This document shows positions 25,053-38,756 of a DNA stretch of 64,000 nucleotides, piece after piece. Positions within the stretch are counted from its first letter, which is position 1. Every line of letters begins with the position of its first letter. Under the pieces are notes generated by a model. It was not told the origin of the DNA, ran no database searches, and saw nothing but the letters and a program-made list of their open reading frames with translations. This DNA comes from Acanthacorydalis orientalis (taxonomy: Eukaryota; Arthropoda; Insecta; Megaloptera; Corydalidae): positions 23,449,012-23,513,011 of the forward strand of contig CM068313.1 in the NCBI GenBank assembly GCA_034766995.1. Direction: 5' to 3'. The position numbers and the translations under genes are program-made.

Positions 25053-28000
25053 TTATGCAGTGCGAATTACTAATTTCATAACTTTTCATTAAAATCAGCG
25101 TTTAAAAAATACTTTACGGCTCATAATTAGATATTATTATTAAACATAAATTTCCGAATAATATTAAATGTTGATTTATATATTGACTCTACTCAGTATA
25201 ATTCGATCATTCTTTTAAGATATTTATAAGAAGACAATTTTATTCCGCATTAAAATATAATTGTAATCCGTTTTACAACCAAATCTACCCTTCTAAAATC
25301 TGTTTCAGCGGATGAGAGATAGCGAAACCTCTCTTCAACAATTAACCACGGAACGAGAAGAACGTGAACGTGAACGTTGGAGTTTATTGAGACATGCCCG
25401 CGATGAAGCTGAAAGGAGCCTCTCTCTCGCGGCCCAACTGAATGCAAAAGAACTTCAGTTACAGCAAGCTCAAGAACAATTACAAGAGGTAATATTTTTC
25501 AGTCCTAAATATAAGTAATGCGTTTTACGTACGGAATGTCATAAAGGTTAAATGCGTTGTATTAAAAAGAAAAATTATATTATAACTTGCAACTGTTTTG
25601 GAAAGCTTATTTTCAATTATATAAAATAATATTTCTAGGCAAACAATTTATATTTCTTTCTTACTTTTTCATTTGGTGACCACTTTTATTGGAAGTACTT
25701 GTTTATTTTTTTTTCATAGTAACATAACAAATTACATTACATTATATCCATTATAAATTTTTTTTTTTTGATAATAGCCAATTTAACTGAATACCAACCT
25801 ATTTATGACCATTTTTCTTCTCTTCATTAATATCGCACTGTTTTTTTTCATTTTAATCGATTTATTACTTTATTTATCGTTATAATTTGTTAAATATTTA
25901 TTTAATAAAAAAAAAAACGAAAAATATCCTAGCTAACAGATATAGATGCCAAACTAATCTTAAGAAAAAGCTAATTCATTTGTTTAACATAAAAAAAATC
26001 TTTAAGAGTAGTTCATATTGTATATGTTACATTTTCATACGAGTAACTTAATCATCCCGAAATATTTTTTGTATCAAAATTCAAGTAAAATATATAAATT
26101 AATATTCATTAAAAAAAATATTCAGGCTCGGCGTCAACTAGCTGCAAATGGATGTTTATCAGATCAAGAAAGTCTGGCATCGCTGCCTCGACACAGTACT
26201 AATGGAGGAGCTATGACACCAGGGTCTGGTGGATTAATGTCCGGACAACATGTACTCAGTCTGGGTCTTCTTTCTGGTGATAGAGGCAGTTGTAGTGCTG
26301 ATTCCGGCGTCAGAGTGAGCTCTGATAGAGAAAGCGGCGGTGCAACTTCTGCAGGCGGAAATCTATCTGATTCTACAACAGACGGTACGCCGACAATTAC
26401 AATTGAGGGAAACAATGTAGATGTTGATTCTATATCAGTCGTGTCATCAATCGTTCCTCACCATATGTATCGTAAGTCTAAATTTCTTATTCAGTAACCA
26501 ATTCGAAACATTTTAACGTGAGAATAAAACTGTAATACAATTCATTTTACTATGAATATTTAATAATTTATATAATGGTGCAAACTTCATAAACATTACC
26601 TGAATATTTACATTTGTTTTGTTACAACTGTGAATATTTGCAAAAACTCATTACCTTTTATATCATTTTCATTAGTTGGTTTCCATGTATTTAAATAACG
26701 TATAGAAAATTTAATAATATTATTTATTTAATAGCTGCTATATCAACACCAAAAGACTGCAGTCCAACACTTTCACCATTGAATGCAAACAATTTTACCA
26801 GATCTATTGATTCGGGTGTTTTATCAAGGTAAATATAATATTTAAAAAATGCAGTACTATATTTCTAATAAATAAAATAATAATATTATTTAAATATTAT
26901 ATTAAATACATTATATTTTTCAGATCTGTAGAACAACTTAATTCTCCTCTTGAAGCTGAACCTACATCACTTGTTGGACGAAGAATAAAAGCATTTCATA
27001 GTAGACCAGGGGGTAGCTCTAGAGGTGGGACTTGGGGTAGTATTTCTCGTGTTTTTGCTAGATCAAGACATCGTAATAAATCTGTCAATCCAACGCCAGA
27101 AAATGGTAAATTAGAATGTAAATTAGAATGGTAAACTAGAATATAAGCATATAATATAAAACCTAATTTAATAAAATACACATAACGTTTGTACTTTCAA
27201 TTCCACACAGATAGGACATGCAAAAAATGTATATTTATAATGTGAATTGTGCATTTGAGAAATTGTCGATTATAATTATTTACACATAAATATATATGTT
27301 ACAGAATCTGCCTATGATCCTTATCGTAGTTGGTCGCCTTTAACAGAAGAAGGGTATGCAGAAAAATTAAGACTCCTTCGTGAAGCTGCCTCAGTACCAA
27401 TGGAAAAATGGCGAGCGCCGACAGTTTTAGCTTGGATTGAAATCGCTTTGGGTATGCCACAATACGGAGCTCGCTGTGCTGAAAATGTAAAAAGTGGAAA
27501 AGTAAGCAATTTTTATATTTATCATGCTATAACTTTTTATTGGGTAATATTTTAAACAACTGTAGTGAATATATGTTATTTCTTTATGTAACGCAGATAT
27601 TTTTTTAAAAAAATAATTGTCAAAAAGCAGAATATTACTGATAATATTTTAATAGAAAGCTATTTATGTAAATTTTAAAAATTATATTAATTTTTTTCAT
27701 AAAATTGAACACATGTTTATACGAGGGTGGCATAAAAAGTTTTCGGTCTAGCCAATAAATGGTACAAATTGGCATAAATTGTCTATGGTTTTGTGCAATT
27801 ATCCTTTATTAATTTGACTTTGAAGTTTTACAAAGTCATTACAACCAGTTTGCATTTGACAGTCTAAGTGAAGAAGTTTTGCATTTTGTGTACACTGGAC
27901 AAAACCGAAGTACACACAGTAATAAAATACTTCAATATTAGGATTTATCCTCAACTAGAATAAAAGATGAGATGGTTTCTACTTTAAATGAGTCTGTTCT

Positions 28001-30013
28001 ATCGTGTTCAACTTTTAAAATATGAGTCGCAGACTTTAAACTTGACTGTACAAGCACTGAGGATGCACAATATTCGGACAATCCAAAAACGATTTCTTCC
28101 GAGGAAATGGTTCAAAAAATATAAAAAATTGTAACAAACGACCGTCGATTAAAGTTGATCAAGATAACTGAGGCTGTGGGCATATCTAAGAAGTCTGTAT
28201 ATCATACATCATATATTATGCGAAGTTTTGGGCATGAGAAAGCTGTCCGCGCAATGGATGCCGCAATTGCTCACTTTAAGCAAAAACTCAATCGTATGAC
28301 CATCTCCGAGTAGTGTTTAGCGCTGTTCAAGTGCAATTTAATAGAATTTTTTATATCTGTTACATTTCCATGGACGATACATGAATTCACCATTACACTC
28401 CAGAGACCAAGCAACAATCAAAACAGTTGACGAGAGTCGAATCAGCTCTGAAGAAGGTGAAATCAGATCCCTCTGTTGGAAAGGTTATAGCATCAGTGTT
28501 TCGTAATGCGAAAAATATTCTTTTGGTCGATTATGTTAAAAAAGTAAAACAATAAATTGAGAGTACTACTCCAACTTACTTGGTCAACTACATCAAAATG
28601 TTCACGAACGGCCGGGATTAGCGAGAAAAAAAGTTCTCTGTCATCAGGATAATGTGACTTGTCACAAATCTGTTATTGCGATGGTTAAAATTTATCAGTA
28701 GAGCATAAAATTACTGCCTCATGCAGCCTATTCCACACACTTGACCTCGTTGGACTTTAATTTGTTTCCAAAGCAGAAAAAGTTTCACGTTTGTAGAAGA
28801 TACGCGTCGGATTTCGAAGTGATTGCCACCACAAACGCCTGTTTTGAAAAAGTAGATGAATCGGCCTATACATATGGCATAAAATCCCTTGAATAGCGTT
28901 ATAATAAGTGTATTGAGTTAAAAGGAGACTATGTAAAAAAATAAAATCATTTTCACACAATATTGTGTTATTTTTCTTCCTAGGCCAGAAACTTTTCATC
29001 TCGCCCTTATATGTATATATGTACATAAAAAAGTAACTAAACACATTATTTATAAAAATATTTCAATTTTTATTAAACGAATACTACTATAAATTAAAAA
29101 ATAATACATTTGAAATCATTAATTAATAAAATCAAATATCAATCCTCACTGAATAAAAAATATTTTGGTGAGTGGGTGAGTGTTCATCATTCATCTTATA
29201 GATACGTGGTTTACATGGCCAGGTTTTACTGGAGCTGTCTGATCTGGAACTTGAATGTGGCTTGGGTATCTCACATCCTATGCATCGGAAAAAATTAAGG
29301 CTTGCTATTGAAGAGCATAGACATCCAAACCTCGTACGCTATCCCTGCATCTCCCAACTTGGTCACACATGGGTATCTAGTGAATGGCTACCAGATTTAG
29401 GCTTAGCACAGGTAAAAAAAATGAATTAATAAATCATAATTTCTCATTTAATTTTTCAACTATTTTAATAACAGTATTCTGAAAATTTTGCAACCAATAT
29501 GGTTGATGCGAGAATGCTTGACAACTTAAGCAAAAAGGAATTAGAAAAATTTCTGGGAGTTACAAGAAAATTCCATCAAGCATCAATTGTACATGGTATT
29601 CATTTATTAAGAATAATGAAATATGACCGCCAGGTAAAACTATACAAAATTTCATTTATTTCGTAATGTTATTTCACATATATGTAAAATAAAACATATA
29701 TACATTTTTTCTTAGGCGCTTGCAGTTCGAAGGCATCAATGTGAAACAGTAGATGCTGACCCATTAGTTTGGACTAATCAACGATTTATACGGTGGGCAA
29801 GAAATATTGATTTAGGAGAATATGCTGACAATCTTAAAGGTAGCAAATTTAAAATTCATAACTGCTTATCAACTCATTTTTAAAATCTCAGTAAAAATGT
29901 AATGAATGAAATTCTAAATCAAGAAAAAAATAAAACAATTTTTACAATATTTTTTCATTAATCTTCATATGAATAGTTGTTTTCATTTTTCATTGTAATT
30001 ATATATATGTGTG

Positions 30014-30058
<45 letters not shown>

Positions 30059-31005
30059 AGGTTATATAATTTTTTTTATATTGTTGTTTAGTATTTCCTA
30101 TTATTTGAAATAATATAACAGATGTTACAAATAGATACAGTTTTATATTATATAGGGTGCGACAAAAAACCTCAAAGATTTTAAAAGTTAATAAAAAGGC
30201 ATGGTAAATTATATTCAGAAATTTAATGACATAATTTAATAGAGCATAGAATACAGTTTATTTTCCATTGATTTTGAATATGATATCATCCAGATGATGA
30301 CCATTCCCGATATATATGTGTAGTAGATTTTTGAAATTTCGCATCATCCGGCGGGTAATTTCCAGCGTTATCGATAAAATTTCTTGTCATATAGCAGCCT
30401 TCAGTTCATTAATGGTTGTTACTTGATGTTTGTAGACCTCAGATTTTCCCCTGTCCCACTTCACTAGCGGCGAACCAGTGACTGAGCAAAATTCCGGAGG
30501 TTTTTTGTCTTGCTCTGAATTTACATTTATGACTGCATACACTTTTATGTAATTTATTTATTTCAGATCTTAAATTTTATTTATAATGTATATATATATA
30601 TATATATATACATACATTAATAATTTTGTAAAATTAACAGACAGTGGAGTTCATGGAGGTTTAGTAGTCTTGGAACCATCATTCAATGGCGATACAATGG
30701 CAACAGCTTTAGGTGTTCCACCAAGTAAAAATATGATCCGCAGACATTTGATGACTGAACTTGAAGCACTTGTTCTTCCAGCAAGGTATGTCATCTTCTG
30801 TCAGATGGAAGAGTTCCAAGCAGAAACATCACGCACTTCACAATCAAAACATTCTAGATAAAAAGACATTTGTTAAAATAATCAATATGTATTTAAAGAA
30901 GCATATGTACTTAAAGAATTGTTTTGTGTATATAAGAATCACTTTTCTTTTTTTACATACTTTGTTTTTTTAAACTCTTTAAACAGTACATAAAAATATA
31001 TTTAA

Positions 31006-31060
<55 letters not shown>

Positions 31061-31695
31061 GTATATTTTCCAAATTCGTGACAAATCATGTAAACTTTAT
31101 TTCATAAAATTGAATGTTGATAAAACAAAAAATATGTAAAAAAAATAATTGTGTTCTTAATTGTATTATATGCATTTATATCAAAACACAAGCCACATTT
31201 CTACTATATCACTGGTCATCTTTATAATACATCTAATAGATCTCAACATCATTTCTTATTTATTTATAAGTCCTTTAATCAAATCAATCGCAATCACTTG
31301 TTTTTTATTTAATTCACTATAAATTATTTGTATCTTGTGTAATGAAACTTTCACTTTTATCTTATCATTGTATGTTTGAGTTTCAAATTCAATCAAAAGA
31401 ATGTGTACTATGATCAGAACAATAATTTTATTCATTTTAGTGTGGCAAAACGTGATTTTATATGACAATATATATTCCAATTGGTTTGTGTTGCTCTCAT
31501 AGTGCAACAGGTAATTTCCGACTAGCGATAAATATGTTTTCAAATTTAACTTACCTGTTTATGCTTTGGCACTGCAGTGTTTACACGTTAGAATATTGTA
31601 CTGCGTTTCTTAAACTTAAACAAATTGTGATTAAATGATATAATAAATAATAATTAAAGAACTTCTGTAAATATTTAAAATCAAATTTATTTATA

Positions 31696-31733
<38 letters not shown>

Positions 31734-31849
31734 AAATTTGTTTAATTTAATTGAATATAGAGTATAGATTATAAAAAAGAGTTATTTAATAAAACTTCTT
31801 ATTAATTCAAACAAAAGTAACTATCTATCAATGTATATATCTACAAATA

Positions 31850-31915
<66 letters not shown>

Positions 31916-32431
31916 CATGTTTATCCAAAAATAATATTTGTAATTAAAACATATGTCAAAAAAATCAAAGTTATAGTATAAAAATCATTTAAAAGTTTAA
32001 GTTTAAATAAACAGTACATTTTAGTTTCCATGTCTTTGATGTATTGGACACTTTGCATTTGTTTCTATTATTTTTATTGAATGATTTGCTTGCTTCCTTT
32101 GTACTTATTTTTACTGTATGCGCATTTAATTTTCTTCAAACACAGTGAATACTTAATAATTAACAAAACTTATTGTTGAATATTAATTTAATTACAAAAT
32201 CTTCACATTATAAGACATTGTTAAATTAAAATTATACTTTTTAATCTAAATATTTTCAGAACTTATTAATGTGTGTGTCTTCACAATTTAGATTTAATTA
32301 AATAACAACGTAATTATTATTAATTGAAAACATTTCAATCCTTATAAATTATTTTTATTCTTATTAATCCTTCATGTCAATTAAAAACTATATTTGTTTT
32401 TCAAGCTGATTTAAATATTTAAATTTACAGG

Positions 32432-32469
<38 letters not shown>

Positions 32470-32758
32470 TGGCCTATGTTAATATAATTTAATATATTAA
32501 CCCCAAATAGTGAAACGTAATTATATATATATATATATATATATATAAATTAAATGTTTCATTCTCAACTTATAGCATTTAAATACAATAAAAAAATATA
32601 ATATTTCTGTACTGTTAATAAATAGATGCCAAATTTATATTTAAAAAATATATAATTAATGAGTAAATATTGATGTTACAATTACAATACATCAATATTA
32701 ATATTTATATAAATGTATTTTTGTTATAATTGTCAGTATATCAGCTACATTTTTATCA

Positions 32759-32806
<48 letters not shown>

Positions 32807-34159
32807 AATATAACATTCATAAGATAATATTTTTCAAATTGAACCAATGATTGTCAACAAAGAAAATAAAAAGAAAGCTTTTAAATTACACATTTTAAAC
32901 ATATTGAAATAATACATACACACATATGAATATTAAACATTTTATTTCAAATTATCATACATATCTACCTAAGTGTTATATATATATATATATATATAAT
33001 GTTAACAAAAAAATACACATATATTATCAGTTTATCACTATTTTACTTCAAAACACAGTATTTGACTTTTCATCTATAAGTAAAGTAAAAGCTTTCTCTA
33101 GAAGTGCATAAACTGTTAATATTGTTCGCAACCAATTCAATTAGAGAAAATTGGAATGTCATTATTTTTTGCACACATGTTTGCTTGTTATTTTATTTCT
33201 GTTTTCGTTTGTTTTTTCATTGCACTTTTGTGTTGTTCCATGTTAGATCCACGTTAGAGCACTATATTCGTGTTCGGGGAAGCGGGACAAAACATCGTAT
33301 ACCAGGGGGCTCTCTTGGTCGATCTTACTCGAAATCATGTGCTGGAAGCTTGGCTACAAGTAATCCAAAACCAATGGTCACACCTACTGATAATGATTCT
33401 CGTAGAACTAGTATACGGGTGAGTAAAATAGTTTTTATCACTAATTATTTACTTTAATGTATTTAGTTGATGTTTTAATGCTTCTGCAATATGATTAGCA
33501 CTATTTTGTACAGTATTACATATATAAAACAAGGTAAGAAAATAAAATTCAATGTCAACTTAATAGTTTAAAAAAGCCATAAAAAGAATAAATAAGAAAG
33601 TACACAAAAAGGCAATCATGTAAAAATACACAAAACTCAGGTAATTATTTAGATTGTGATTGATTCAAAAATATTCGTTTTTATTGAAAAATATAGAGAC
33701 AAAAAAATTATATTTCACAAACATACTTTTTTTATGTTTATCATTGTGTAATACATAATTTAATTAAAATTATAAAACAATTTTTCCCTTTATTATTTTT
33801 ATATATCTAAATTTAGATGGCGCTAATGATCATAGTTATCAACGTTCCTAAAATCCCAAATAGCCAATCATAATTTAGTTGTCTAAAATAATAATAACGA
33901 TATTACATTAATTTGACTATGTCAATCAGCTCATACTAAATTTATATATTTTACATAAGGCTCATTTAATTGAAATTTAAGTCATATACAAGTATTTTCA
34001 TTCAAAAATATTTTGTATCTATTTATATATAAATTCCGCATATAAATATGGCAGAATTATAAATATTTGTTATATAATTTGTAATGGCTTGCGTCTTGAT
34101 AACATTCACCACTTTATTTAATTTATGTTATATATACAACCATATACACAATACTGTAG

Positions 34160-34207
<48 letters not shown>

Positions 34208-37200
34208 GTATTATTTTTTAAGTAGGAATAATTTTGTATATTATTATGGTCATTTTGTATATTAAAGAAAATATAAAAAAAACTACTAAAATTATAAAAA
34301 TAAATATTAACTTATTGCATTATTTTATAATATTTAATTATTAATATCTGTTTTTACTAGTAACAAAATTAAATTAAAGAATTATAAGATATTTTTCCTA
34401 ATGTCTTAATGGGGAATTTGCAATCATTTTTATGTACTTTACATTTGTTTAATATCAATTCAATAATAAAATACATTTTAAAAAAGGGTTTAAAGACAAT
34501 TAAAAAAAATAAAAACAATAAATTAAAAGTTTAGAATGTACAATTAATTTATCTGATATAAAATTTTATTGAAATGAAGTGATATTATTTATCGTTATCT
34601 GTGCAGATTTACATTTTTTTTTACATCAGTTAATTTATTGACTTCAACTTCGAGATGTCACTTTACTTCTAGTTGGATAGTTTAAAAGTGAAAAAAAAAC
34701 ACAATTGAACTTATTTTCATAGAAATGCAATTTCCCCATTGTCATTTAATCTGTACATATTTGAGACCACATGAAATTCTTTGTGATATATATTATAAAT
34801 ATCATAAAAAAATCAAATTACAAAAATGAAAAGCTGCCATCAGCATTCTTATAAAAATTCAATTTCAATAACTAAAACATATATATTTTCAATAATAGTT
34901 TTAGATTCATTTTTCATTGTATGATTAGAATATTGTAAAAAGTATCATTCCAATTGAAACAAATGTGGTAACATGTGCGAAATATAAATATTTTTTATCT
35001 AATGATATTAAAATGTTTTATATTTGTTTGTATCAGTGCGCTTAAAAGAAAACTACGTGTTATTTTGATTTCAAACAAATTATAATTTTAAAATTTTGTG
35101 GAAAGAGTTCTTACACTAGCTAAATTCACTTTCACAAATAATTTTTTTTCTCCCATAAACCGCAAAAATTTCGTATGATCAAAAATGTTCGATTAATCCT
35201 CTTTGATCATTTTTGATTGTTGTTTATGTGTATTTCGATGACAGTACCATCATCTTCAGAGAGACAATAAAAAGTGTAGAAAAACCTAATCGATAGAGCT
35301 CAATTCTTTGAATCTTGACGTTCTGATAAAAATAAAATCGTCATCGAAATATGTATGAGCAACAATTAAAACTGATCGATGATAATTTATTGAAACTTTT
35401 TGATCAGAAAAAAGTTTTTGTGGTTTGTAGACGGAAAAAACAATTCTTTTGTAAATTTAGATTATTACAAATTATAGTAATGTCATAATTTTAAAGAGAA
35501 AAAAAGTCAACGAATGTAACAAGCGTGCATTTAAATACGTGCTTATTTATCACAACGAATAATTATATAAAATTTTAAATTTTAAGTAATTTAATGTACA
35601 AATTGCATTCGCAAAAAAATAATTCGCAATCACATAAACAGATTTCATACGAAAAAGAAATCTCTTTAATAACTTGAATACCTGTAATTCAAATATAAGT
35701 AGCTGTTACAAAAAAATAGAAAATAAAAATTATTTTTTATAACATTTATTATATGCAAAAATATTAAAACTTATGAAATAGTATCGACATTTTCTTAGAT
35801 TTATCACATAGATTATCAAATTCAACGTTTTGAAAATATTAGCGTCGAACATTCGAATAGTATCGGATCGAATATATTTAAATTACTTATTTAATTCAAT
35901 TCATTATTAACATGGCACATATTACCACAAAAAATATCTTTTCATCGCATGAATGTGATTTACCATCAAACACATACTTTCACTTATTCACTTAATAATT
36001 ATATTTGTGCTAATTTTCCAACTCTTTTATGATGAAATAATATCTAGAAATGACCTTGATGTGTATTAGAAGATTGTCTTTTTGGAAAATATATTTTTAA
36101 ACATCAAGACGTACACACTGTTTCGTAAAAATATAATTTGAAAAAAGAATGTCAGTTTTTAAAATATGACAGCAGAAGTATAAAAATCAATCATAAGTAT
36201 ATTTGTTTCTATTAAAAAAAAATGATAGATATTTGTGTGAAGTTTATTCTTAGTGTAATTATAGTAATTAAATAAATATATATTATAAATAAATTTTATA
36301 TGATTTCAATAGTTGTCTATGGCATCATGGCGAAGTTTAGAGGTAAGATCGTATTTTTACTCCGTCAATAACTTATGCGAGATACGAGAATTACGAAGAC
36401 AACTACCTAATAAATTAAACCTTTTATTTTATAGATAAAAAAATTAGTAAATGTATATTTCGTCAAAAATAATTACCTCATAGTAACTGCATAATAGTAT
36501 TACAATACGTAATAATTTTCTTAATTATGACGCAGTTAAAATGCTATTTTTTATAATGCAAATACTGAGATTTTTCATTTTATATTCCACTTTCTTGCTT
36601 TTGTTTTATTTAAAACACTATCAACGTCAATATATTTTATAATTATATTAAATAATTTCATGACAGTTGTAATTCAATAATTATCATTACTTTCGAAGTC
36701 CCAATGTAAAAATAGTCGTTTCAGTGTAACGGATCTTTGAAAACTCCATTCATATTTTAACGAATTGCTTTCAAAATATCTTCGTGTAAAAATTTTAAAA
36801 GACAATTCTTCTCGTTAGACGAAAAACAGTAAATTGCAATCATCCCCATACACATGTGTAACCTACATTGCAAAATTTACTTAACAATACCGAAAATATT
36901 TCAGCTCCATTATTAATTACAGGGTTCTTTTGGACGTGCGCTAGGCTTTAAAAAATCCGACCGTGACAAACATTCACCAACATCAAGTTCTGAAAGCTCT
37001 TCTATCATCAGCCGTATAAATACACCTCCACCTCATTTTCGTAGTCTTAGTAATGAATCTCCAGTATATGCCATACCCTTTGCATTTCAGCATTCTTCTG
37101 CTTACAGCAATATCTCTTCGAAAATGAACGAAACTTTATATGAAAATCCTTCGACATTGAATTACTTAAATAATTCGTCAAACAGTTACGATATCTCTGA

Positions 37201-37306
37201 TCAAAAGAACAGTTTTGACGAGTGTTTACATTTAAATAAAAATCAAATTAGTCATAGAAGAGTGAAAAGTATTAGTGACGCAGACGGTCTTGTTTCCCCA
37301 ACTTAA
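21275..37306 (+). CDS. KAZN: Kazrin: coiled-coil, three-SAM scaffold protein
   Basis: Kazrin is a liprin-related scaffold linked to cell adhesion, the cytoskeleton and endosomal traffic. Fifteen coding exons join in phase: 21275-21313, 23458-24223, 24457-24779, 25309-25488, 26126-26471, 26735-26828, 26924-27105, 27305-27501, 29223-29411, 29475-29633, 29716-29839, 30641-30785, 33247-33418, 36313-36342, 36923-37306, giving about 1109 residues. The start is MALLMRRLFVDAQ. Residues about 270-436 are coiled coil and include KSDRKRLKAEKFDLLSQ and QLYATLEDKEKELRDFIRSY, close to vertebrate kazrin. SISRVF (622-627) matches the kazrin GSISRVFAR motif. SAM domains lie at about 677-740, 757-822 and 840-912; the third contains GVHGGLVVLEP. 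Exon 2 encodes a long Ser/Pro-rich disordered insert (about 14-268) absent from the short vertebrate forms I know. The 30 nt exon at 36313-36342 is the least certain. Intron 8 carries a mariner; other introns carry smaller repeats. Confidence 0.92.
27722..29009 (+). mobile_element. Near full-length decayed mariner in kazrin intron 8
   Basis: Imperfect terminal repeats CGAGGGTGGCATAAAAAGTT and, as the reverse complement of the right end, TAAGGGCGAGATGAAAAGTT are flanked by TA at 27720-27721 and 29010-29011. About 1288 bp is full mariner length. The transposase starts as LDKTEVHTVIKYF (the ATG is mutated). Later blocks include HHYTPETKQQSKQLT, GKVIASVFRNAKNILLVDYV and, at the end, IELKGDYVKK. 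Multiple stops and shifts make it inactive. It resembles the mori-type mariners. Confidence 0.85.
30154..30516 (-). mobile_element. Short TIR element with transposase C-terminal remnant
   Basis: The left end AGGGTGCGACAAAAAACCTC and the reverse complement of the right end AGAGCAAGACAAAAAACCTC form terminal repeats around 363 bp in kazrin intron 11. The minus strand reads HQVTTINELKAAI, stop, then QEILSITLEITRRMMRNF. This is like the last part of insect Tc1/mariner-superfamily transposases (TIQELKxxIxxEIxxIxxxMxRRVMxNF). A TA duplication is not clear. It is a deletion derivative. Confidence 0.6.
33818..33895 (+). repeat. Dispersed 80 bp repeat, copy B
   Basis: Contains GGCGCTAATGATCATAGTTA, ATCCCAAATA and TAGTTGTCTAAAATAA, collinear with copy A at 12434-12511. 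It lies in kazrin intron 13. The family was not identified. Confidence 0.6.
35120..35460. repeat. Long fold-back (inverted repeat) in kazrin intron 13
   Basis: Arms of about 120 bp at 35120-35243 and 35337-35460 are imperfect reverse complements around a 93 bp spacer. Matching blocks include TATTTCGATGAC (left) against GTCATCGAAATA (right), AACCGCAAAAA against TTTTTGTGGTTT, and TAAATT against AAATTTA. No coding sequence was seen. It could be a MITE, or it could form a long hairpin in the kazrin pre-mRNA. Confidence 0.7.
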
Positions 37307-37584
37307 TGGTACATCTGTTCAGTTTTATAATGACCGTTAGTTTTATTTAAATTATTATTTAAAAAAATATCCAGTATATTAATATGCATTATTGTTTACT
37401 TGTCATTAAGTTGTATTGGTTGATATTTATTGTCTTGTTATCAATTTTATTGGATGTTGATTTTATTTTTATTAATAAATTTAGTACAGTTATTTTTTGA
37501 ATAGGGATTCATTCAACAATTTGCGAACCAATTGTGCTTTTTCATTAAACAAGTTATTTTCAATCATTAATTTTTCATTAGCTC

Positions 37585-37588
<4 letters not shown>

Positions 37589-37628
<40 letters not shown>

Positions 37629-37646
37629 TATATATATATATATATG

Positions 37647-37731
<85 letters not shown>
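37589..37731. repeat. Interrupted (TA)n tract with higher-order periodicity
   Basis: TA runs punctuated three times by ATGTATATTATATA. A duplicated unit is visible within the array, downstream of kazrin. Confidence 0.9.
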
Positions 37732-37734
<3 letters not shown>

Positions 37735-38622
37735 CACGCCTGTATGTATATAACCATAAAATCCAATTTGTATTATACTACATAAAAATCTTAAATAAAT
37801 TATTTCACTGCTGATTACAAAATGTTCTATTATAGTAATATAACAATTAAATGCATCACAATACTCTGAATTGTCTCACAGATTAATTAATTATTTAAAA
37901 TTGAAAATGATTATTCCTCCTAAAATTTACAAACAAACTACGATGCTTTTCAATAGTGTCTACTGATTCAATTATCAATTAGTAATTAATTATTATCTTA
38001 TTATAATAACACAAAAAGTACACGTTTTCAATCTCTTTAAATGTATTATTAAATGCCAAGATCATTAAGTATCAGCATTTCCGTGCATTAATATTTGTAA
38101 TTTATTACTTTTTATATTAATTTTGCAATTATTCAACTTTATTATAATACAATAAATTAAATGACACTAAAAAGATATAATTACAATTATATTCTCTTTG
38201 ATAACATTAAATGGGGCACTATATTGTATCTTATTTTAATCAATAAACAAACTGTATTAAATACTTTTTGATTCAATACTTTTGTGGGATTTGATAATTT
38301 ATTTAGTTTTTAGTTATTAGTGCATTATTAATCGATATTTACAAATATTATTTATAACCAATTTATTTATTATATATATTTTTTTAACTCAATTCTTATA
38401 AATGATAGAACATTGCAGAAAATGTTATAGAATCCCTATATTTTGCACTAAGTACCTCTATATGTTGATAATTGTTTTGTGTATATATAATTTTTTTTCT
38501 TTTCTTTAGTTGTACGACAGAATATTTATTTATTAATAATAAAACGTGTGATTACATAAAACGTAATATTATTAATATACGCCAAAAATTTGCTGGTTTT
38601 AACAAAAATTAAAAATGGGATG

Positions 38623-38692
38623 TTAAATAAAGCAAAATTAAAAAGAATATATATATATATATATATATTCTTTTTATTTTTGTTTTATTTAA
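38623..38692. repeat. Inverted repeat centred on a TA tract
   Basis: The arm TTAAATAAAGCAAAATTAAA with AAGAAT following is mirrored by ATTCTTTTTATTTTTGTTTT with ATTTAA following. The two flank about 20 bp of alternating AT. Confidence 0.7.
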
Positions 38693-38698
38693 TACTTC

Positions 38699-38756
<58 letters not shown>

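Noticed and set aside
26164..26415. 83-codon minus-strand ORF
   Set aside because: It is the antisense shadow of kazrin exon 5.
33104..33246. Upstream extension of the kazrin exon at 33247 (MHKLLILF...)
   Set aside because: It is a pyrimidine-rich intron end; the AG at 33245-33246 gives the correct phase with the preceding exon.
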